Below are positions 20,534 through 31,600 of a stretch of DNA of 64,000 bases, in pieces. The notes beneath the pieces are model-generated. The model ran no database searches and was not told the origin of the DNA. It saw only the letters and a program-made list of their open reading frames with translations. Source of the DNA: Punica granatum (lineage: Eukaryota > Streptophyta > Magnoliopsida > Myrtales > Lythraceae); NCBI RefSeq assembly GCF_007655135.1, contig NC_045129.1:19442274-19506273 (forward strand). The letters run 5' to 3'. The translations under genes were made by a program, and so were the position numbers. Each line of letters begins with the position of its first letter. Position 1 is the stretch's first letter.

Positions 20534-21973
20534 CTAAGGATGGGCGAGGTTGCGCGCCCTCTTGTGCACTCGATCCAACTCCGCGCTCAAGCGGGCCATC
20601 TCCCGATCTAAGTGTGCGACCCGGGCGCGTGCTCGAGTCAGCTGTGTCTGAACCTCCCTGTAGTCCGCGACCTCTGCACGGGAGTCGACAAGCTCGCAAC
20701 GGAGCATATCCCGTTCCCCCCTGATGGCTCTTAGCTCCGCGTGCATGGCCGCTTGGATGGAGCTCTCGGTTTCGGGGGCGAGGGTGGATGTAGCGCGGGG
20801 AGTCGGAGCGGCATGGGACGGTTGCGGCGATGCTAATCCCCGTGTGTAGAATCGAGCCACGTATGCTGAGGTGGCGGCGAAGACTCGCTCGTCGTCGGTG
20901 GGATGTTCGGGGAAGTACAGACGCTGTATGACGCAAGCGTCCCGTTGGCGGCGAATCTCTCGGATCTGCAGGAATCTTGCGGGGGCCGTGGATGTGGAAT
21001 GGGCCCACTGGATGCGGAAAGGTAGGCGGTCCGCCTCGGCGGGAACGTCCTGCAGGCCGCCGAGCTGTCTGATTACCCGACCGGGGAATATGAGTGTGCT
21101 CCCCAAATGGATGAGAAGGGGGACTCCCACAATTCCAGGATATCCTGTGATCATGGGGCCGCCGGGGTTCCATCGAGGGACCCATAGGAAGCGCGCGAGC
21201 GTCAACTCACGCCAAAAACGCCTCCATTCCGAGAAACTGTGCTCGGGAGGCGGGATGACTGGTACCAGGCGTTCGATCAGCGAATGCTCGTTGGCGATGT
21301 AGGAGAACGGATGTGATGAGCAAAAAGGGCGGATATGGGCGAGAAGCCAAATCTGGAGTAAGTGCGGGGATCCCCTCATCCTGCCGCGCCGAACCTCCCT
21401 AACATAATCAAGAGACCGGACGGTCTCGGCCAACAAAGCCTCCACGTAACTATGGCCTCCCACCGCTTGGAGGACGACTTGGGCTATAGCCCCATCAATG
21501 AGGTTCGGCGAGTACGGAAATAGGAGAGTGCCAAAGACCAAGAGTAGGAATCCATGGCAGGCATCGCGCTGATAGGAAGCCGTTGTAGGCGTCATTGCGC
21601 GGAGGAGCGTCCAATCGGAGAGCCATGCAATCTGGATGCCTTGGTCCCACCTCTCGTGAAGTTCCTCGTGGATGTCTTGAGCAGGTATGTGGAGGAGAGT
21701 GGAGAGCTGACCCTGGACGGTTGTGAACGGATTAGGCACGAAGATGCCGTGGATCGTGGACGTAGGCCTTTGGATGAGTGCCGTGTACTCCTCGATCGTA
21801 GGGGCTAACTCCGTCCCCTGGAAATTGAATACCGCGTGCTCAGGATCCCAAAGTTCGGCTGCGGTCCTGAGGAATATCCAGTCCACCGGGGTCTCGGTGA
21901 GCATAACCACGTCTCTGATGATGCCTTGGATGTATGCATGGTCCACCGGTCGGAGAGTCCTCCAGATGCGCAT
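20534..21973 (-). CDS. ORF1: extra retrotransposon protein upstream of gag
   Basis: A 479-residue intact frame starting ATG at 21973, with no stop. The first ~330 residues form a mostly hydrophobic and aromatic, apparently globular domain: WDPEHAVFNFQGTELAPTIEEYTALIQRP near residues 40-70, then YSPNLIDGAIAQVVLQ and LIERLVPVIPPPEHSF. This resembles the domain found in Ogre ORF1 and in plant-mobile-domain-like proteins (DUF7745 type); the assignment is from recall. The last ~80 residues (AELRAIRGERDMLRCELVDS.. to ELDRVHKRARNL) have coiled-coil periodicity. Its function is not established. A second, damaged copy is at 34339-35706. It is the only intact frame of this element. Confidence 0.8.
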   Translation of the reverse strand: MRIWRTLRPVDHAYIQGIIRDVVMLTETPVDWIFLRTAAELWDPEHAVFNFQGTELAPTIEEYTALIQRPTSTIHGIFVPNPFTTVQGQLSTLLHIPAQDIHEELHERWDQGIQIAWLSDWTLLRAMTPTTASYQRDACHGFLLLVFGTLLFPYSPNLIDGAIAQVVLQAVGGHSYVEALLAETVRSLDYVREVRRGRMRGSPHLLQIWLLAHIRPFCSSHPFSYIANEHSLIERLVPVIPPPEHSFSEWRRFWRELTLARFLWVPRWNPGGPMITGYPGIVGVPLLIHLGSTLIFPGRVIRQLGGLQDVPAEADRLPFRIQWAHSTSTAPARFLQIREIRRQRDACVIQRLYFPEHPTDDERVFAATSAYVARFYTRGLASPQPSHAAPTPRATSTLAPETESSIQAAMHAELRAIRGERDMLRCELVDSRAEVADYREVQTQLTRARARVAHLDREMARLSAELDRVHKRARNLAHP

Positions 21974-22458
21974 GATGTCTTTACAGTATACATCGCTCTT
22001 TCTTACAAAAACAACAAAATGCCCGTCCTAAAAAAAAAACTACGGGTCGACTCAAGGACTCGACTCTTGGGTCGGTTGACGGCATGGAGGTAAAAGTTGG
22101 TCCAGCATGACGGTCCCTGTGTATGCATGGTTTTCGGTGCTACTAGGAGAACCGCTAACTAGGGATGGGGGCTCCCGACTCAAGGGTGTGAATTCCTTGA
22201 AATCGAGCGAGGATCTTTGGGGGCCGGTTCGGTGGCATAGCCGACTCGATCCGTTCCCTTACTCGGAACCTCTGACTAACCTAGCTTCCTACATTGGTGC
22301 CCGTGGGATGTCGGACAAGGTACCTAAGAAACTAGTATGATGTGCAATGCATGTGCGGGAAATAAGAGTGCGTAAAATAGACAAGCGAGAAACGCGGAAA
22401 GCGGTAAATAGACAAGCAAACAAAGCAAGCGGGAACGAGCCCGAACCCTCTAAGTATG
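21974..22458 (-). other. Untranslated leader between primer-binding site and ORF1
   Basis: About 485 bases with no long frame. It contains an A/T homopolymer-rich spot near 22030. A block at 22163-22330 is shared almost base for base with 35633-35790 in the deletion derivative. No RNA motif was recognised. Confidence 0.65.
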
Positions 22459-22477
22459 TCCCCAGTGGAGTCGCCAA
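22459..22477 (-). other. Primer-binding site
   Basis: On the minus strand, two bases after the 5' LTR, the sequence is TTGGCGACTCCACTGGGGA. The derivative has TTGGCGACTCCGCTGGGG at the same place (35921-35937). Ogre elements are described as priming from an arginine tRNA; the match to a given tRNA 3' end could not be tested here. Confidence 0.75.
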
Positions 22478-22479
22478 GC

Positions 22480-25400
22480 TGTGCGCACCCGAATTTAATC
22501 TCGTCGGGGCACGCATGCGCGCCCCTAAGCAAACGCGGCTTGGGAGTGTCCACCTTCCCGGGGACGTGCGACGGACGCACGTGAGAAGGAGTCGCCACTT
22601 GCCATTTTACGACCCGAAGATCGAGGGCCAGTAAGTTACCCGGGTCTAAGGGTACGGGGTACACCAAAATGCTAAGGCAATGGTCGTACGGAACCGGAAA
22701 TTCCGAATTCGGGGGTTCTATTACGTGCGGGCCTATATCCCGCACGCCCTCTCGGTACTCTAGCTTGCTAGGCTTGCCATTTTGTTTATTTACCGTGTGA
22801 TTTAGAGTTGCGCTCGACTCGCCCGTTTTGACACCGTAAATTCGATGAATTGATCAAGTCAGGCTAAGAGTCCGAAAGATGAGTAGGCTCGTGTGTCGAG
22901 GAATCGGTTCACTATCTTAGAGTTACAGTTCATCGAAACGTGATGGTCGATTCCCTGCGTGAACCGAAACCGCGAGTACCCAAGCTTACTCACCCTCAGG
23001 TGGCGATAGACCGACTCGACCGGTTCGACACTCGGACCTCTCGCTCGCCGATCAGGGATCCTTACAATTGAATGAATGAATATACGAATAAAATCCTCGC
23101 GATGTTCTCTCGACTAATTACAAAGTATAACTGAATAAGTAAATAGATCCCGATCGGTTTGCATTGGGCCAATATTCCGCTCCGGCTCACCGTGTGTTTT
23201 GAAATGACTGACAAATAGATTAAGGCAACGCGGGCTCAAAGAGCCGGGGGTCGGGTCCAATCAAGCCGACGGTTTGCGGGAGAACCGATTAGTTCCCACT
23301 GTAACCGTTGGACCGATCGAGCTCCCGGGTGATATCTAAACACGTTTCACGCATTCAATCCAAATTGCCTTCCACATAGGCCATATTTGGAGTGTGATGG
23401 TGACTCGAGGCTAGATCCCAGTCCGCACTCGGGTTGCACGCGCTCGATGAATTAAGAGGCGTTGGACCTCGTGTTCGGTGATTTGGGACGTTGGACCCCG
23501 TGCAACACGTAACCTATGGGTTCGGGTCCGAACAGCAATAAATCATCAAAAGCAAGAATAAAACAGAAGAAAACTGATATAACTGACATAATACAGAAAG
23601 CAACTGACAACAACTGATAAGTGTTAGTGAATACAAACGAATTGTGTATTAGGCCGAATGTACGTGATTTAATCAGTTATTAGCCGGGGTTGATTAGCAA
23701 ACAATGTATCTATCCTAGGCAAGCATAAGTGGCGGATTGGAATGGGGTTCTAAGCCGATTACATGTGTGTGTTCGTTTTAAGACGCTTATTCAGTTAATT
23801 GTCACTGTGGCTTCACCGAATTTGCCAAACTCGTGTCTTGACTCTAAAATGGAACCTATCGTTCCGCCTATCCGTTATCTAGTGTTTGATTAAGTCAAAT
23901 GTACGATTAATCCGGTTGTTCGTGTTTTGTAACTGAAGTAAAATGCTCCCCACCGAATCTATGATAGGAAGATAGGAACACCGAAAATGGACGGAATGGG
24001 CCATACGAATGAGACTCGTACTCGGATGGGTTGCCCCTTTCAGTCCATAGATCGAGGCGTTTCCGGCTCCCTAACGCCTAGGGTATCGGTGAATCACGGA
24101 ATGACAATTATGCCCTTGGATAATGAAATTGCAATGTTCGTGTATAAATCGGAGATCGTGTCACACAAAGGAGTCTAAGAAGGACTCTCGTGCCCCGACT
24201 TGGGCCGCCTCAAATTGGGCCCGGACTCGAGTCATGGCACATGAGTACTCCCTAGACATCAATTCTATTCGTGTTACACGACTCGGTATTTTGAAATTGT
24301 GAATTTTTAAGGGAAAAGGGCATTCACGTCGTTCCGTGAATCATCGATGCGTTTACAAGTTAATAATCAATTTACCCAATTATTTAGTCCGAATGATTGA
24401 ATTAACCGAGTAACGCGTCCCGTTTTCCCGTTTGTGAAATTATTCGATGAAGGTGACCTCATATCGTGGGTATTATAGATTTAACGGATAGTGATCCAAA
24501 ACCGTCGCATCCATCATGTGATCCTCACGTAACCAACGATAAAATAAAAACATCAACGCACTCAATTCCAAGAGACAATCCCGAAACGGCTAAGGAGATC
24601 ACCCTAGACTCGAAGAAGGTCCGGGAGCATTCGGCCAATCCCCGAAGGGACAAACCGAGTGGTCTCCCCAACTCGACTCGAGTTATGGACGATATCCCAC
24701 ACCGATCCTAATTATTTCTTACATGCATAATACGTCAAATAGGATAACATTACAAATTTCAACCGAATCAAAATAGCCGCAATCATAAATACGCAAACGA
24801 ACACGCCAACATACACAAACACAGCATTCATAGGAGCAATGGAGAATAACATTGACCCATGTGATAATGAAACGGAGGAACACGGGAACCGACCCACTTC
24901 GACAAGAGAGAAGCCTCCATGGACCCGTGTGGTCCAAGAGGACTCTCGGCCACCTCTTCTCAAAGATGGCCATGAGTCCTCGTGGCTCACACGAGTCAAA
25001 GGGGATTCTCGCCTTCCGATTCAAGCCCTTTCCCATCACGCTAACGTATTACGCATGATAGACAACGGCAAAACGTGGGAACCGACCAAATTTCGAGGGA
25101 GAGGAGACTCTCTTAGTCTCGGCTAAGTCAAAGGGCTCACGGGTCCTCCCTTGAGGGCTAGACCGTGGGCTCCCATGGCTCCACCGTGGCTAAGGGGCTT
25201 CTCCTACCTCGATTCCAGCCTCTCCCCACCGGAATATATGCATGATGTGTAATATAATGAGCATGATAGATGTGTACGTGCATGGGAATGCATGGGGGAC
25301 CCGGATCCAAAAAAACGCAACCTTTCATGCATTTCGAACCTCTAAAGTGCATAAACACTTCATATACGTAAAGATCGAAGATCCTAGCCCTTCTAAGTTG

Positions 25401-27487
25401 TAGAGGGATGTTACCTAGCCTCGATGCAGGAGGAAAAGAGTCGGGGAAGTGGCCGTGGGAGTCGCAAGACTCGGATAGAGGGCTACGGGTGGGTGACCCG
25501 AATGTTGGCAGCCGCGGCAGTCCGTGGAAAAATGGGTCGGCACGCGAGCTACGGGCACGGCACGGTGCAAGGTCGGGCTCGTTGGACTCCTAAGAGACGG
25601 ATCTAGTCGTTCATGAAAGATCCCGAACGTGCCGAAGCCTAGACAAACCCGAAATAATGAGATAAAGTCCGGTAAGAAAAATAATAGCCCGCTAGAGAGG
25701 AACCGGAGGAAAAGGAACTCGTGCACGGTCGGTCGGCCCTCGGATCGTGACCACCTCTTCACGGGGGAGGGTGAGGGTTGTGAGGAACCCTTGGAACGTG
25801 ATGGCACGACTCGCCGAAGTCGTGAGGAGAAATGCCACGTGACTTGCTCGGTATGCGCGGCTAGGGAGGTTTCGGGACTCGATTATATTTTCGGCTGGAA
25901 CGGGGTGTAGAAAGCTCCAAATCGAAAATCTAAGCCTGGAAATGGACTTAGGGGGTGGAAAATATGTAGGCTAGGGAGTTTGGTGATTTTTGACTTAAGT
26001 CGGGTCGGGTGGTTTTCCGGCGGTTTCGGCCGGTTTAGGCCTTGGCACGGGCTGAACGGAAATGAGGGAGAGGGCTGGAGCTTGAGAGGATTCTTGAGAG
26101 AGATTGGCTTGAGAGAGAGTGAGAATGGAGAAGTGATTAAGTCTAATGATCAATGGGAACTTATAGGATGTGCTAATGGCTTGATTAAGGGGAGTTGATT
26201 GCGATTTTGTGGCCTAAGCTAGGGCTGCCGAAAATTGGAGGGAAGATTAGGGAGGGGTTTGTGTCTTGTAGAGTGTAGAGGAAGCAAGAGGGGTGATGGG
26301 TGTGATGGATGGATGGAGGGAGGTGATGGATGTGAGGGAAATTTGAATTGTGTGGTGGGGGATGCTTGGAGCCGCCGGCCATGGAGGGAGAAGCCGCGGC
26401 TTGGGGCTGTCCAATCGGAGCCGTGGCTGATTGTGGGCGAGCCGTGGCTTGGGGTTGAGCCGCGGCTTGTTGGCTTGGCTTGGCTGAGCTGTGGGTCCCA
26501 TTCGGTTGAGAGAAAAGCCGGAAAATGCTTGAGACTTGATTGAGCACGCGTCCGATCTCCGATATCCAATTAATTTATGGATTTGGAGTGCTTGAATGAC
26601 GAGGATTTGAATGAGGCTAATATCGCCATGCGTCGTGTGGACGAACGTTAGGGCGACTCGGCGCCTCGGGAGTCGGTTTTGCCCTGTTCGGACGTTCGGA
26701 GTGGAGTTTAGCGTCCCTCGATCCCATGTTGTTCTTTGTGCATCCCTGCATTCGTTTTGGCGATCCTTTTGCCCCGTGGGGGATCGTTGGCCCGCCGTCC
26801 TCGGTCGGGGACCGTTGGCCCGGGAAGACCTGGGGATTTTGACCGGGATTTTCTCAGTGTGCCCTGAATGCCTTGAGGTGCTTGGGGATTATTGTGAGGT
26901 GCTCAGAGATCGCTGTGTTCTCTGCTTTTCGTGGAAATGCCCCGAAGGCTCGCCGGGAGACGTTCGTGACCACTGAAACGTACTTCGGGAAACCGAGCTG
27001 AGTTCCGGAAGGTTGTCTGAAGCTTGTTCCCCGACCCTGGTGGTCCCTGGGTGCCTGTAGGCCCGTTTTGAGGGGCCGTTTGCTTGTCAGTGGAGCGAAC
27101 CCCGGGAGCTCTGTAAGAAAAGGCGTTCGTGAGGGGTCGGGGTGTCCCGGCTTAAGCGGGATGCCCCGGAAATGCGCCCGGACGCGTCGTTGGTCACTTT
27201 AGCACTGAGAGGGATTTTTGGAGCCCCATATTAGGCACCTTTCGGTGCTTCGGTGACTCAGTGATGAATAGTGCCACAGTGCCAGTTCCGCTGCTTTCGG
27301 GGTTCCTTGTCCGTTCATTCTTCTGGCTGCTCTCTTCCGCCTTTCTCAGTGGACCGTGCTCTTCTCTCATCGTTCATGACTCCGTGCTCGCCTATTTGCC
27401 TCTGATTGCCGGGTCATGAATAGTAACCCGGGTTTTGATCTTGGATTCTCGTGTAGGAAGCCGGTGGGCCAAAATGGGGTGTTGACA
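22480..27487 (-). repeat. 5' LTR of the complete element (subfamily B, full length)
   Basis: A 5,008-bp LTR from TGTGCGCACCCG to GGTGTTGACA, directly followed by the target duplication GCTCC. It is the best full-length reference for subfamily B in the window. It contains the short hairpin at 22725-22745, a longer imperfect hairpin at 24945-24976 among degenerate ~200-bp repeats, and a GCCGCGGCTTGG-type short repeat block near 26385-26485. I see no protein gene in it. Frames such as 26219-26569 recur in every LTR copy simply because the copies are homologous. Confidence 0.9.
22725..22745. promoter_or_regulatory. Conserved hairpin around a TATAT motif in the LTR
   Basis: GTGCGGG-CCTATAT-CCCGCAC, a perfect 7-bp stem with a 7-base loop, about 245 bp from the LTR's inner end. 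The same element is in all eight LTR inner ends of the window. Its role (core promoter, RNA end formation or RNA structure) is unknown. Confidence 0.55.
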
Positions 27488-28627
27488 GCTCCCCTTTCCT
27501 TGATACCGTGCGATTCCCGTGTATTATTTTTAGGTTTATCATGAAATGAGCTAATATTGTTTGTTGATTCCGTGAATATAATGTTTTGAATGTCTCACGT
27601 GCTTATTTGGTAAATCGTGATCGTGTTGACGCCGATCTAGTGAAATATGTGTTGTTCTCACATACATTTTGTTTGATGTATGCAAGGGGCGGTTAGGAAC
27701 AATGTGAAAGACCCTTCGAAACTCGAACCGGGTCAAGGAATATTCGGTCGATCACCCTTGAGAGGTGGCCGAATCATCCGTGACCTCTTTGGGGTCTCGG
27801 TTGGTCTCTCCGTCTTTCCGAGGTCGATCCTTGGAATTACTCGTAATTGCATTCCCTTTTAATCGTCGTCTACGCGTTTATTACTTATTAGACATGTTAT
27901 ATCCGGATGTCATCCGTCGAAACCGTAACCGTGACATGAAATAATAAATATCGAAGAATCTCACAAACGGGATAAACGGGACGTGCCATTCGACTAATTA
28001 AACCACTTGGACTAAATAATTAGGTGAATTGGTTATTAATTAGTAAACGCATCGATGGCTCACGGAATGGCGAAAATGCTCTTTTCTTTAAAAGCACATG
28101 ATTTCAAACTACCGAGACACGTAACACGAATAGAATTGACATCTAACGAGTACTCGCGCGCTATGACTCGAGTCCGGGCCCGATTTGAGGTGGATCGAGT
28201 CAAGGCACGCGAGTCCTCCTTAGACTTCTTCGTGTGACGCGATCTTCAATTTGTACACGAACATCACAATTTTATTACCCAAGGGCATAATCGTCATTCC
28301 GTGATTCACCGATACCTTAGGCGCTAGGGAGTTGGAAACACCTCGATCTACGAATGAAAAAGGGCAACCCGTTCGGGTGCGAGTTTCATTCGCACGGCCC
28401 ATTTCGTTCACTTTCGGTGTTTCTATCTTCTTATCGTAGATTCGGTGGTGAACCTTTTACTTCAGTTACAAAACATGAAGAACCGGATTAATCGTGCATT
28501 CGACTTAAACAAACATTAGATAATGGATAGGTGGAATGCTAGATTCCAATCTAGAATCAAAATACGAGTTTGGCTAATTCGGTGAAACCGTAGTGACACC
28601 TAACTGAATAAGAGTTCTAAAACAAGT
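27488..28627 (+). repeat. LTR of element P, second part
   Basis: It begins with the second GCTCC and continues the P LTR interrupted at 8623. In reverse complement it follows the B-type LTRs (for example 28240-28450 matches 24170-23960). It stops at 28627, where a minus-strand B-type LTR begins. The inner end of the P LTR is not in the window. No coding content. Confidence 0.82.
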
Positions 28628-31600
28628 TGTGCGCACCCGAATTTAATCTCGTCGGGGCACGCATGCGCGCGCCTAAGCAAACGCGGCTTGGGAGTGTCCA
28701 CCTTCCCGGGGACGCGCGACGGACGCACGTGAGAAGGAGTCGCCACTTGCCATTTTATGACCCGAAGGTCGAGGGCCGGCAAGTTACCCGGGTCTAGGAG
28801 TACGGGGTACACCTAAATGCTAAGGTAATGGTCATACGGAACCGAAAATTCCGAATTCGGGGGTTCTATTACGTGTGGGCCTATATCCCACACGCCCTTT
28901 CGGTACTCTAGCTTGCTAGCCTTACCGTTTTGTTTATTTACCGCGTGATTTAGGGTCGCACTTGACTCGCCCGTTTTGACACCGTAAAATCGATGAATCG
29001 ATTGAGTTGGACCAAGAATCCGAAGGATGAGTAGGCTTGTGAGTCAAGGAATCGGTTCGCTATCTTAGTGTTACAGTTCTTCGGACCGTGATGGTCGATT
29101 CCCTGCGCGAACCGAGACCATGATTATTCGAACTTGCTCATCCCTTGGTGACGATAGACCGACTTAACCGACTCGACACTCGGACCTCTCACTCGCCGAT
29201 CGGGATCCTTACAAGTATCTGAATGAATATACAAATAAGATCCTCACAATGTACACTCGGATAATTACAGAATACAACAGAATGAAATAAATGGATCCTG
29301 ATCGGTTTGCATTGGGCCAATATTCCGCTCCAGCTCACCGTGTGTTTTGAATAACCGATAAACAAATTAAAGCAATGCGGGCTCGAGGAGCCGGGGGTCG
29401 GGTCCGATCGATCCAACGGTTCTCAGGGAACCGGTCGGTTCTCATTGTATCCGGTGGACCGATCGAGCTCCCGGGTGATATCTAAACCCGTTTCACGCGC
29501 TCAATCCAAATCCGCCTTCCACATAGGCCGCATTCGGAGTGTGACGGTGAATCGAGGCTAGATCCCATTCCGCACTCGGGTTGCACGCGCTCGGTGAATT
29601 AGGAGGCGTTGGACCTCCTGTTCGGTGGTTTGGGGGGGGGGCACGTTGGACCCTGTGCAACACGTAGCCTATGAGTTCGGGCTCGAACCGCAATAAATCA
29701 TCATATACAAAGACATAACAGAAGAAAACTGATAAAACTGACACAATATAGAAAGCAACTGACAATTGTCGGTGGATACAGACAAGTGGCATATTAAATC
29801 AAATATACGTGATTTAATCAGTTATTACCCGTGGTTGATTGGCAAACAATGCACCTACCTTAGGCAAACATAGAGGGCGGGCTAGGATGAGGTTCTAAGC
29901 CAATTACATGTGTGTGTTTGCTTTATGACTCTTATTCAGTTAAGTGTCACTGCAGTTTCACCGAATTAACCAAACTCGTGTTTTAACTCTAGATTGGAAT
30001 CTAATATTCCACCTATCCATTATCTAATGTTTGCTTAAGTCGAGTGCACGATTAATCCGGTTCTTTGTGTTCGTAACTGAAATAAAATGCTCCCCACCGA
30101 ATCTACGATAAGAAGATAGAAACACCGAAAGTGGATGGAATGGGCCGTGTGAATGAGACTCATACCCGAACGGGTAACCCTTTTCTGTCCATAGATCGAG
30201 GCGTTTCTGACTCCCTAGCGTTTAGGGTATCGGTGAATCACGGAACGACAATTATGCCCTTGGACAATAAAATTGCAATGTTCGTGTATAAATTGGAGAT
30301 CGTGTCACGCGAAGGAGTCTAAGAAGGACTCTCGTGCCCCGACTCGGGCCGCCTCAAATTGGGCCCGGACTCGAGTCGTGGCACGTGAGTACTCCCTAGA
30401 CATCAATTCTATTCGTATTACACGACTCGGTATTTTGAAATTGTGAATTTTCAATGGAAAAGGGCATTCTCACCGCTTCGTGAATCATCGATGCGTTTAC
30501 AAATTAATGACCAATTTACCCAATTATTTAGTCCGAGTGGTTTAATTAATCAAATGACGCGTCCCATTTTTTCGTTTGTGAAATTATTCGGTGATGGTGG
30601 CCTTACATTATGGGCTTTATGAATTCGGTGAGTGATTACCCGAAACCAACGCGTCGATCACGTAACCGCCATATAACCAATGATAAGACCCGAATATTAA
30701 GACACCCAATTCCAAGGAGCGATCCGAAACGATTAGGGAGGTCGCCTTAAACCCGGGAGGAATCCGGGGACTCTCGGCCACTTCCCGAAGGTAGGGGCCG
30801 AATGGCCCTTGATTCGTCTCGGATTTTGAGAGATCTCCCGCACCGGTTCTAATCGTTTCTTGCATACACAATACATCAATCATGATAACAATACATATAT
30901 TAGTTGTCTCGATACCACCATGATCATAATCACACGTAAAATCATGTAAACACGCACGAACGAGATACTTGAACGGAAACAACAAAGACGGCATCGACTC
31001 AAATAATAACGAGAGGGATAAAACACGGGAAACGATCCATCTCGAAGTGGAAGAAAACTTCCCGGACTCCTGTGGTCCAAGGAAGCTCTCGGCCACATCC
31101 CATCAAGGATGGCCGTGAGCTTCCATGACTCACACGGGTCGGGAGGGTTTCTCCGGCCCCGATTTGGAACATTTCTCGTCATTAACATGTCACTTACGAT
31201 TAATGATAAAAACCACATAGGAACCGACCCTATTCGGAAGAGGGGAGACCACCCTAGCCTCGGATGGGCCGTGGGAGCTCACGGGTCTCTCCCTAGAGAC
31301 TAGGCCGTGAGTCCCCATGGCTCAACCCGTGGCCAAGGGGTCTCTCCCGTTCGGAATCGAGCCGTTTCCTTTCGTCTAATCATTTCTTAGTCAAGATTAG
31401 GGACTTTCCACACCTAGAGACGGCTCAATCCGGGAAGAGGAGAGGGTCATGGACTCTAGGAGGCCAAAGAGGCTCACGACTCTCCTCCATGAGGCACGGC
31501 CGAGAGGCTCTTTGGCCTTTTCAAGTCTATGTCGATCTCCTCTCCTCGGATCCGATCCTTCTAGCATCATATATGCATGTTAACACGATGTATGGATGTG

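Larger units (their letters stand above)
8624..27487 (-). mobile_element. Complete Tat/Ogre-like Ty3/gypsy retrotransposon with target duplication GCTCC
   Basis: An 18.9-kb element on the minus strand, flanked by GCTCC at 8619-8623 and again at 27488-27492. In transcription order it has a 5' LTR (27487-22480), primer-binding site, ORF1, gag, protease, candidate intron, RT, RNase H, integrase, 3' repeats, polypurine tract and 3' LTR (12391-8624). An extra ORF before gag, LTRs near 5 kb, a pro-RT intron and an AGAGGGGCA tract together fit the Ogre/Tat lineage. Where the two LTRs can be compared by eye they differ by only a few percent, so the insertion is fairly recent. The coding region is nevertheless broken in several places, and a 1,685-bp solo LTR of another family sits in the 3' LTR. 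Confidence 0.92.

Noticed and set aside
18861..21185. A 774-codon frame overlapping ORF1 and gag
   Set aside because: Its first ~240 codons are the shadow of ORF1 in another frame. The gag part is real only from about 20472 downward.
26219..26569. A recurring frame (MDIGDRTRAQSSL..) present at 9433-9783, 26219-26569, 39740-40066 and in part elsewhere
   Set aside because: It recurs because the LTRs are homologous. It differs by frameshifts and length between copies, overlaps antisense frames and contains a short GCCGCGGC-type repeat. No evidence for a protein.
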